A stretch of DNA of 15,226 bases from an uncultured Opitutaceae bacterium (GTDB lineage: Bacteria > Verrucomicrobiota > Verrucomicrobiae > Opitutales > Opitutaceae). Where the stretch lies: NCBI GenBank assembly GCA_946482625.1, contig CAMLSH010000036.1, positions 1 to 15,226 on the forward strand, in the 5' to 3' direction. Both the position numbers and the translations under genes were made by a program. Every line of letters begins with the position of its first letter. The first letter of the stretch is position 1. The notes beneath the pieces were generated by a model, which was not told where the DNA came from, ran no database searches, and saw nothing but the letters and a program-made list of their open reading frames with translations. Below are positions 8,660 to 15,226 of this stretch, piece after piece.

Positions 8660-9556
8660 GTGCCCGCCAAGAGTCGCATTCCGAGCTTTCCCGATCTGAT
8701 CAAGCCCACGGCTGACGGGCTGGTGGAGCCGTGTTTCATCGAACGGTTTTCGAATGAGGCGGTCACGGTGGAGCGGGAGCAGCTGCACCGGCATCCACAC
8801 TACGAAATTTTCTGGGTGGAGCGGGGCGGCGGGGTTCATTTCAGCGATTTTCAACCGCATCCATTTGGGCCGGGCTCGTTGATTTTCGTCGGGATGGGGC
8901 GGGTTCACACTTGGAAACTCCGGGCGGGAACGCGCGGAGTGTTGGCGGCGTTTTCGATGGAGGCGCTGGGTGGAACCGAGGCGGACCGGTCGCTGTTCGC
9001 GCTGCCGTTTTTCTGCCACCTCACGGGGCGGCCGGTGGTGAAAGTGTCCGCGGCGCAGCGCGGCGAAATCGAGCCGTTGGTCGCGGCGTTGCTGGCGGAG
9101 TACGAGGCGAGGCGCCCGCAACGCGCGGAGGCGTTGAAGGCGTGGCTGAGGCTTTTCCTCGTGCAGTGCGCGCGTGTGTATCCAGAGGAAGCGGTGCTTT
9201 CGGGTGGGGCGGCGGCGCTGATCACGCAGCAGTTTTTGACGGAGATGGAAGGCCGCTTCGTGGCGACAAAGCGTGTCGGCGATTACGCGAAGCGACTGGG
9301 CGTGACGGCGCACCGGCTGATCGAAGCGGTGCGTGCGCGCACGGGGCGGACGCCGGCGGAGTTGATCGAGGAAAGGCTTTATCTGGAGGCGAAGCGGTTG
9401 CTGTTTCACACGACGCGCACAGTCGCGGAGATCGCGTACGAACTTGGCTTCACGGAGCCGTCGCACTTCGGACGGTTTTTCAAACGGCAGGCGGGGATTT
9501 CACCGGGCGAGGCGCGGGATCGGTTTTTTGCGAATGGTCGGACGGTGGCGGCGTGA
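8660..9556 (+). CDS. AraC-family transcriptional regulator with N-terminal cupin
   Basis: An AraC/XylS-type regulator of about 298 residues. The N-terminal cupin-like ligand-binding part (about residues 25-100) contains the typical HRHPHYEIFWV strand, GPGSLIFVGMGRVHTW and the helix after it. The C-terminal 95 residues hold two helix-turn-helix motifs. The first is VGDYAKRLGVTAHRLIEAVR; the second is TVAEIAYELGFTEPSHFGRF, followed by FKRQAGISPGEAR, the classic AraC signature. Such proteins usually activate a nearby gene in response to a small ligand. The start is uncertain: GTG at 8660 and GTG at 8630 are both in frame and neither has a good Shine-Dalgarno; the ATG at 8652 is out of frame. It follows the first VOC gene by 53 bp on the same strand and may share its transcript. 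Candidate targets are the adjacent VOC and reductase genes (inference). Confidence 0.9.
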   Translation: MPAKSRIPSFPDLIKPTADGLVEPCFIERFSNEAVTVEREQLHRHPHYEIFWVERGGGVHFSDFQPHPFGPGSLIFVGMGRVHTWKLRAGTRGVLAAFSMEALGGTEADRSLFALPFFCHLTGRPVVKVSAAQRGEIEPLVAALLAEYEARRPQRAEALKAWLRLFLVQCARVYPEEAVLSGGAAALITQQFLTEMEGRFVATKRVGDYAKRLGVTAHRLIEAVRARTGRTPAELIEERLYLEAKRLLFHTTRTVAEIAYELGFTEPSHFGRFFKRQAGISPGEARDRFFANGRTVAA

Positions 9557-9579
9557 CCGCGGGCGCGATGCGCCCGTGG
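9557..9579 (+). terminator. 10-bp hairpin directly after the AraC-family gene, no U-tract
   Basis: CCGCGGGCGC (9557-9566) pairs with GCGCCCGTGG (9570-9579), with one G-U pair and a 3-nt loop. It begins at the base after the TGA stop. No T-run follows. Position and stability suggest a transcription end or an mRNA 3' stabiliser. Confidence 0.5.
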
Positions 9580-9640
9580 AATGAACAGTGACCAATGACC
9601 AGTGGCCGGTGGACGGGCGTTGTGGGCGGTGAGTGGTTTT

Positions 9641-9740
9641 AGGTGTAGCGGCCGTCCCGGCGCGCTATCGAGCTTCGCAGGTGAATGGGCGTTTATTCAC
9701 CTGCGATATCGAGCAACGCGCGGGGCCGCGCGTTCCACCT
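9641..9740. repeat. About 100-bp imperfect palindromic intergenic element with 8-bp direct repeats
   Basis: The core is a perfect 12-bp inverted repeat, TCGCAGGTGAAT (9675-9686) and ATTCACCTGCGA (9695-9706), around an 8-nt loop. It is flanked by exact direct repeats TATCGAGC (9666-9673 and 9707-9714). Further out, CGCGC (9661-9665) pairs with GCGCG (9718-9722), GC-rich stretches pair imperfectly, and the ends are AGGTG (9641-9645) and CACCT (9736-9740), so the whole unit is roughly palindromic. No coding sequence is inside. It resembles REP-, BIME- or MITE-type repeats. It fills much of the 293-bp gap between the AraC gene and the next VOC gene; the rest of that gap has a purine-rich run at 9809-9821 and no gene. 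Confidence 0.6.
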
Positions 9741-9849
9741 CGGCATGGGGAGCAATGACATAAGTGGTCAGATTTCTTGGGGATCGGGTCAGAGCGGCAG
9801 CTGGCGCCGAGGAGGAAGGAGCGTAGGGTGGGACGTAGTTTTTATCACC

Positions 9850-10740
9850 ATGTTGGATGCCCAGAGATTCTTTCGGTCGGTGCAGTTGAGCGACGTGACG
9901 TTGCGCGTGTGGGAGCTGGAGCGGGTGGCTACGTTTTATCGCGATGTGGTCGGGTTGCGTGTGGTGAGCTCGGAGGCGGGGCGGGTGGAATTGTCGGCGA
10001 CGGGAAAGGCGCCGGCGTTGATCGTGTTGGAGGGCGCACCGGATGCGCCGGAGCGTCCGCGGGGGACGGCGGGGCTTTTTCACACGGCGATTTTGTTTCC
10101 GAACCGGGCGGCGCTCGGCGTGGCGGCGCGGCGTTTGATTGAACGAGGTGTGGAGTTTGGTACGGGCGATCACGGCGTGAGCGAGGCGCTCTATCTCGAT
10201 GATCCCGAAGGGAACGGCGTGGAACTTTACGCGGATCGCCCGGCGAGCGAGTGGCCGCCGGCGGGAGCGGACGGGCAGGTGGCGATGACCACCGAGGCGG
10301 TGGACATGCGCTCGTTGTTACGGGCGGCGGACGCGCTTGAGCGGGGGAATGAGGCGTCTGTGCCGGTGGAGACGCGGATCGGGCATTTACATCTGAGCGT
10401 CGCGGATCTGGCGCAGGCGGAGGCGTTTTTCGCGGGCGTGCTGGGATTCCCGATACGGCAGCGGAGTTATCCCGGGGCGTTGTTCTTGGGGCGCGACGGG
10501 TATCATCACCATTTCGGCGCGAATGTGTGGCGCAGTCGGCTCCCGGCGGTTGCCGGGGCGCGGGGGCTGGCGTGCTTCACGGTGCGTTTCGCGGAGGAGG
10601 CCGAGCTGGCGCGGGTGCTCGCGGTGGCGGAAGCGGCGGGCCGGGTGGTGGCGCGCGGTCTTGACGCGCGGCTGCGAACGGCGGACGGAATCGAGGTCGT
10701 GCTTCGGCGAACGGCCGATGACGGCGGTGCGAATGCGTGA
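9850..10740 (+). CDS. Two-module VOC protein, CatE-like extradiol dioxygenase family, VOC 2
   Basis: A 296-residue protein with two tandem VOC domains, the size and layout of the Bacillus CatE-type catechol 2,3-dioxygenase group. The N-terminal domain (about 10-130) has VTLRVWELERVATFYRDVVG, FHTAILFPNR and a conserved HGVSEALYLDDPEGNGVELY stretch. The C-terminal domain (about 175-287) carries the likely metal site: His in GHLHLSVADL (179/181), the YHHHFGANVW motif (His219-221) and Glu282 in DGIEVVL. The N-terminal domain lacks the opening His, which agrees with a single metal site in domain 2. The reaction is probably oxygen- or metal-dependent attack on an aromatic or related compound, but the substrate cannot be read. 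The ATG at 9850 is chosen; the upstream in-frame extension to 9685 runs through the palindromic element. A purine-rich tract (9809-9821) lies too far upstream to set this start. Confidence 0.9.
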   Translation: MLDAQRFFRSVQLSDVTLRVWELERVATFYRDVVGLRVVSSEAGRVELSATGKAPALIVLEGAPDAPERPRGTAGLFHTAILFPNRAALGVAARRLIERGVEFGTGDHGVSEALYLDDPEGNGVELYADRPASEWPPAGADGQVAMTTEAVDMRSLLRAADALERGNEASVPVETRIGHLHLSVADLAQAEAFFAGVLGFPIRQRSYPGALFLGRDGYHHHFGANVWRSRLPAVAGARGLACFTVRFAEEAELARVLAVAEAAGRVVARGLDARLRTADGIEVVLRRTADDGGANA

Positions 10741-10749
10741 GGCGACCGG

Positions 10750-10779
10750 CTAATTTTCAACCCTAACTAAAATCCTACT
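10750..10779 (+). promoter_or_regulatory. G-free, Shine-Dalgarno-less leader of the reductase gene
   Basis: Thirty consecutive bases before the ATG at 10780 contain no G, in a window that is otherwise very G-rich. No Shine-Dalgarno-like site is possible there. The part TCAACCCTAACTAAAATCC resembles the leader of the VOC gene at 12830. It probably is an unstructured start region used without anti-SD pairing. Confidence 0.5.
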
Positions 10780-11424
10780 ATGAAAATCGCATTGATCGGT
10801 GGCACGGGCTTTGTCGGCTCGGCTCTTTTGAACGAATTGCTTTCGCGTGGTCACTCGGTGACGGCGCTGGCGCGCAACCCGGAAAAATTCCCCCCGAAGA
10901 CGGGACTGACGGTGACGAAGGCGGACGTCTATGACGCGGCGCAGGTCGCATCGGCGGTGCGGGGACACGACATGGTGGTGAGCGCGTTCAACCCGGGCTG
11001 GAAGGAGCCGGAGATTTACGCGCTGTTTATGAAGGGGCACGCGGCCATTGTGGCAGGCGTGAAGCAGTCGGGTGTGAAACGGTTTTTGATGGTTGGCGGC
11101 GCGGGCAGTCTATTTGTGGCGCCGGGTGTCCAAGGCGTCGATACACCGCATTTCCCGGCGGAGTGGAAAGCGGGGGCGCTGGCGGCGCGCGATGCGTTGA
11201 ACGAACTGAAGAAGGAGACGGAGCTGGAGTGGACATTCATTTCGCCGCCGGCGGATCTGCACCCGGGCGAGCGTTCGGGGAAGTACCGGCTGGGTGCGGA
11301 CGAACTGCTCATGAACGGAGCGGCGCCGGCGGGAATCACGGTGACGGATCTGGCGGTGGCGATCGTCGATGAAGTGGAAAAGCCAAAGCACGTGCGGCGG
11401 CGGTTTACGGTCGCGAGTGCGTGA
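10780..11424 (+). CDS. NAD(P)-binding reductase/epimerase-like protein (NmrA/SDR-a5 type)
   Basis: A 214-residue single-domain Rossmann protein. The N-terminus carries the dinucleotide motif GGTGFVG (residues 7-13) right after the first strand MKIALI, and ALARNPEKF (30-38) at the end of strand 2, where a basic residue suggests NADP(H). VKADVYD-like TKADVYDAAQVASAV marks strand 3, and DMVVSAFNPG strand 4. The line GVKRFLMVGGAGSL (98-111) takes the place of the Ser/Tyr-Lys active region. No YxxxK catalytic pair is seen, so this is the atypical SDR group often annotated as NADH-flavin reductase or NAD-dependent epimerase. It starts 40 bp after the VOC 2 stop on the same strand, so the two are likely cotranscribed, perhaps reducing a product of the VOC enzyme (inference). 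Full family length, no defect. Confidence 0.88.
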   Translation: MKIALIGGTGFVGSALLNELLSRGHSVTALARNPEKFPPKTGLTVTKADVYDAAQVASAVRGHDMVVSAFNPGWKEPEIYALFMKGHAAIVAGVKQSGVKRFLMVGGAGSLFVAPGVQGVDTPHFPAEWKAGALAARDALNELKKETELEWTFISPPADLHPGERSGKYRLGADELLMNGAAPAGITVTDLAVAIVDEVEKPKHVRRRFTVASA

Positions 11425-11446
11425 GGTTTTCCACGGGTTGGAGCGC

Positions 11447-11473
11447 CACGGCCTCAGGCGAGCTGAGGCCGTG
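11447..11473. terminator. 11-bp perfect hairpin between convergent genes
   Basis: CACGGCCTCAG (11447-11457) and CTGAGGCCGTG (11463-11473) form a perfect 11-bp stem with a 5-nt loop, 23 bp after the reductase stop and 41 bp from the lactonase stop. It is usable on both strands. No T-run follows directly in either direction; the nearest (11493-11497) is 20 bp away. Confidence 0.6.
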
Positions 11474-11513
11474 ACTGTGGCCTGCTCGGAAATTTTTGGA
11501 AAAACCGAGTGGG

Positions 11514-12650
11514 TCAGCGTGCGAACAGGATGCAGACGGGGGAGGGGACGGGAACCTGCTGGCCGGTGGGTGTGAGGCGGCCGGATGTGGGATCGATGCT
11601 GAAGATGTTTACGCTGTCGGTGTCGTGGTTGGCGCAGAGGAGCCAGCGGCCGGAGGGATCGATGGTGAAATGGCGCGGGTGTTTGATGCCGTCATGCGCA
11701 TGGGCGACGAAGGTGAGTTTGCCGGTGGTCTGATCGATCGTGAAAAGGGCGATGCTTTCGTGGTCGGCGCGATTGGTGGCGTAGAGGAATTTGCCGGAGG
11801 GATGGACGGCGATCTCGGCGCCCCAGCGGCGGCCCGTGAAGCCGGGGAGCGTATCTACGATTTCGATCTCGCGGAGCGCGCCGGTGGACGAATCGAAGGC
11901 GTACGCAGTGACCGTGGAAGCGAGCTCGTTGATGGCGTAGACGAAGCGTCCGCCGGGGTGGAAAGCGAGGTGACGAGGGCCGGAGCCGGGGCGGGCGTCG
12001 ATGGGTTTGTCGGCGAGCGTGAGGGAACCGGTGGGAGCGTCGAAGCGGTAGGGGACGATTTTATCGGCGCCGAGGTCGGCGGAGTAGGCGAAGCGGCCGT
12101 CGGGAGCGAAGTCGATGCAGTGGGCGTGCGCGGCATTCTGCTGGGAGTGCGGACCTTTGCCGGAGTGTTTCACGAAGGATGTGCGCGCGTTGAGCTGTCC
12201 GTCGGGAGCGAGCGAATACGCGGCGACATAACCGCTGTGGTAACTGGCGACGGCCACAGAGCTGCCAGACGGGTCGACCTGGATGTAGCAGAGCGGGCCG
12301 CCTCCGGCGGGCAGGGTGTTGAGGGGCGTGAGAGCGCCGCTGGCGGGATCGATGGAGAAGGCGGAGAGGACGCCCTCGTTTCCACCGCTTTCGTTTTTCT
12401 GATCGTTGATCGCGTAGAGAACGGGAAGGCGCGGGTGCAGCGCGATGAAGGTGGGATTGGAGCCGGAGGCGGCGAAGGCGACGGGTGTGAGCTGGCCGGT
12501 GGCGGTGTCGAAGCGAGCGACGTAGATGCCCTTGCTCTCCTTCCGGGTGTAGGTGCCGAAGTACACAAGGCGGGAAGTGTCGGAGGAGGTGGCGGCGGCG
12601 AAGGTCGTCATGAAAAAGAGTGATAGGTAAGGAAGGAATCGTCGGATCAT
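11514..12650 (-). CDS. Exported seven-bladed beta-propeller lactonase (6-phosphogluconolactonase-like)
   Basis: A 378-residue protein of the lactonase/Pgl beta-propeller family, which is unrelated to the DevB-type 6-phosphogluconolactonase. Residues 1-20 are a signal peptide: basic start MIRRF, hydrophobic core, and an AAA-type cleavage region near 18-21, so the mature enzyme is exported. YFGTYTR (30-36) opens the first blade. Repeats of the type DPASGALTPL, APDGRFAYSADLG, HPGGRFVYAINE, HPSGKFLYATNRAD and DPSGRWLLCANHDTDSV mark successive blades. The conserved GPRHLAFHP and HPRHFTIDPSG segments are family hallmarks. The substrate may be a sugar lactone; many members are untested. The ATG at 12650 gives the signal peptide and has AAGGG six to seven bases before it; the open frame to 12806 upstream is not protein-like. 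A 12-bp near-palindrome, GCTCAGTTGAGC (12671-12682), lies 20 bp upstream. Confidence 0.93.
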   Translation of the reverse strand: MIRRFLPYLSLFFMTTFAAATSSDTSRLVYFGTYTRKESKGIYVARFDTATGQLTPVAFAASGSNPTFIALHPRLPVLYAINDQKNESGGNEGVLSAFSIDPASGALTPLNTLPAGGGPLCYIQVDPSGSSVAVASYHSGYVAAYSLAPDGQLNARTSFVKHSGKGPHSQQNAAHAHCIDFAPDGRFAYSADLGADKIVPYRFDAPTGSLTLADKPIDARPGSGPRHLAFHPGGRFVYAINELASTVTAYAFDSSTGALREIEIVDTLPGFTGRRWGAEIAVHPSGKFLYATNRADHESIALFTIDQTTGKLTFVAHAHDGIKHPRHFTIDPSGRWLLCANHDTDSVNIFSIDPTSGRLTPTGQQVPVPSPVCILFAR

Positions 12651-12752
12651 GAAAAGCCCTTTTTCGATGCGCTCAGTTGAGCTGTCGATGGGTTTAGTGC
12701 CGGTGCGGCGATAAAGGTGCGCAGGCGGACCCCGGTTGATGGGCAAAGTTTC

Positions 12753-12770
12753 CTGACATAGGGCTGTCAG
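12753..12770. promoter_or_regulatory. Palindromic operator candidate, copy 2 (CTGACA-N6-TGTCAG)
   Basis: CTGACA (12753-12758) and TGTCAG (12765-12770) repeat the core and the exact spacing found at 8108-8125; the spacer differs (TAGGGC here, GGGTGT there). It lies between the divergent lactonase and VOC 3 genes, 59 bp before the VOC 3 ATG and 102 bp before the lactonase start, so either or both could be controlled. Confidence 0.6.
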
Positions 12771-12797
12771 CGTGACGTGGCAGAGTGCAGGCGAACG

Positions 12798-12825
12798 CAA
12801 AACCAACCCTCAACTCAATCCATAC
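12798..12825 (+). promoter_or_regulatory. G-free leader of VOC 3
   Basis: Twenty-eight consecutive bases without G, ending 4 bp before the ATG at 12830. The part CCAACCCTCAACTCAATCC resembles the leader at 10757-10775 before the reductase gene. There is no Shine-Dalgarno-like site. Confidence 0.45.
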
Positions 12826-12829
12826 GATC

Positions 12830-13231
12830 ATGATCAAAGTCACTGAAATCGCTTTCACCGGTTATCCCGTCACCGACATGCCCCGCGCGCGGGCTTTTTA
12901 TGAAGGGACGCTGGGGCTAAAACCGTCCTCAACGTTTGGAGACAGCTGGATCGAGTACGACATCGGGCCGGGGACGATCGCGATCACGAACATGAGTGCG
13001 GAATGGAAGCCATCGAGCGACGGGCCGTCGGCAGCGTTGGAGGTCGAGAATTTCGATGAGGCGGTGGCGGTGCTCAAAAAGGCCGGCGCGAAATTCACGT
13101 TGGAGCCGATGGACAGCCCGGTGTGCCGCCTGGCGGTGGTGTGCGATCCGGACGGCAACGCGATCGCGATTCATAAGCGCGCCACGCACGCGCATGCGCC
13201 GGGTGGTACGGGGCAGATGGCCGGGCATTGA
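12830..13231 (+). CDS. Small VOC superfamily protein, VOC 3
   Basis: A 133-residue VOC protein. The first module opens with [20 protein letters not shown] (7-26), then [21 protein letters not shown] and the second module [20 protein letters not shown] (67-86) with [14 protein letters not shown] (104-117). The DPDGN turn and the FYEGTLGL helix end are classic. The metal-ligand positions are unusual: the first strand has no His, and the final strand reads AIAIHKR where many enzymes have a Glu, leaving His115 as the nearest possible ligand. The last 15 residues are rich in His and Gly (THAHAPGG) and may be an artefact of drift or a metal-binding tail. The ATG at 12830 is chosen over an in-frame GTG at 12785 because the family starts at this strand. 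It is divergent from the lactonase. The substrate is unknown. Confidence 0.88.
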   Translation: MIKVTEIAFTGYPVTDMPRARAFYEGTLGLKPSSTFGDSWIEYDIGPGTIAITNMSAEWKPSSDGPSAALEVENFDEAVAVLKKAGAKFTLEPMDSPVCRLAVVCDPDGNAIAIHKRATHAHAPGGTGQMAGH

Positions 13232-13239
13232 GGCGTGTA

Positions 13240-13256
13240 TCGCCCCGGTGGGGCGA
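13240..13256 (+). terminator. 7-bp hairpin after VOC 3, no U-tract
   Basis: TCGCCCC (13240-13246) and GGGGCGA (13250-13256) pair perfectly across a 3-nt loop, starting 9 bp after the VOC 3 stop. No T-run follows. Similar U-less hairpins follow the DoxX, AraC and reductase genes. Confidence 0.45.
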
Positions 13257-13376
13257 AGTTCGTGCTTGGGCTCCGATGACGGGGAACGGCGTGGAGCGAT
13301 TCGCGCCGGTTCCCCCGGGGAGGGCGGGTGGCGGGCGCTTCCAAGGTTGCGCGTGGGATCAACCGGCAGAATGGTG

Positions 13377-13402
13377 CGCGACGGTCCGAGCGGTCCGTCG
13401 CG
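13377..13402 (+). other. Hairpin and CGGTCCG direct repeat in the leader of the membrane kinase
   Basis: CGCGACGG (13377-13384) and CCGTCGCG (13395-13402) form a perfect 8-bp stem; the interior holds part of a direct repeat CGGTCCG (13382-13388 and 13391-13397). It lies in the 256-bp gap before the membrane kinase, about 86 bp before its TTG. The rest of that gap shows no gene and no clear promoter. Confidence 0.3.
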
Positions 13403-13487
13403 TTGCGGGACGGCAATATGCAGGGGGCGTGCGTCGAGGGGCGGAACGCGCTTAAGGGAGAGCCGTTTGCGTCGAAGTTCACGAAGA

Positions 13488-15226
<1,739 letters not shown>

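Noticed and set aside
9756..9770. Third copy of the CTGACA-N6-TGTCAG palindrome before VOC 2
   Set aside because: Only TGAC and GTCA match, and the spacing is one base shorter; a 4+4 match is expected by chance, so it is mentioned only as a weak lead.
9809..9821. GAGGAGGAAGGAG as ribosome binding site of VOC 2
   Set aside because: It is 28 bp before the ATG at 9850 and no in-frame ATG, GTG or TTG lies at a proper distance from it.
8079..11497. Repeated string CGGAAATTTTT at 8079-8089 and 11487-11497
   Set aside because: Eleven bases, no shared neighbourhood and no clear stem beside the first copy; could be part of gene-end signals, but the support is too thin.
11496..12623. 375-codon open frame on the plus strand opposite the lactonase
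   Set aside because: The product is Gly/Val/Asp/Glu-rich low complexity; the minus strand encodes an unmistakable beta-propeller with a signal peptide.

Overview
This 15.2 kb G+C-rich window is bacterial chromosome with ordinary, densely packed genes, most of them regulatory or stress-related. No tRNA, rRNA, CRISPR array, transposase or phage gene was seen. The gene style fits a Verrucomicrobiota bacterium of the Opitutaceae type: many PAS/GAF hybrid kinases, VOC and WYL families, a Pgl-like lactonase, TTG starts and leaders without Shine-Dalgarno sites. That placement is an inference from style, not from a marker gene.

Layout. Bases 1-663 hold the 3' end of an ABC-F ATPase (uup). A long soluble hybrid histidine kinase (about 804-4145) overlaps a stand-alone receiver protein (4142-4618) by ATGA. 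A DoxX-type membrane protein (4756-5220) converges on a methyl-accepting chemotaxis protein on the minus strand (5340-6884). A WYL-domain regulator (7089-8069) is divergent from the chemotaxis gene. A small VOC protein (8151-8606) and an AraC-family regulator (about 8660-9556) follow. A 293-bp gap holds a roughly 100-bp palindromic repeat element. A two-module VOC protein (9850-10740) and an NAD(P)-binding reductase/epimerase (10780-11424) come next, converging on an exported beta-propeller lactonase on the minus strand (11514-12650). A third VOC protein (12830-13231) and a six-helix membrane hybrid kinase (13488 to beyond the right edge) complete the window.

How the parts may work together. 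The left and right thirds are signal transduction: kinase plus receiver, chemoreceptor, membrane hybrid kinase. The middle resembles a small-molecule or electrophile response neighbourhood: three VOC proteins, a DoxX protein, an NAD(P)-binding reductase, a WYL regulator and an AraC regulator. The best lead is an exact shared palindrome, CTGACA-N6-TGTCAG. It lies just upstream of the VOC gene that follows the WYL regulator and again, 4.6 kb away, upstream of the third VOC gene. This suggests a small regulon, possibly under the WYL protein. Other notable structure includes the palindromic element at 9641-9740, strong gene-end hairpins without U-tracts, two nearly G-free leaders with related sequence, and a nested inverted repeat abutting the chemoreceptor start codon.
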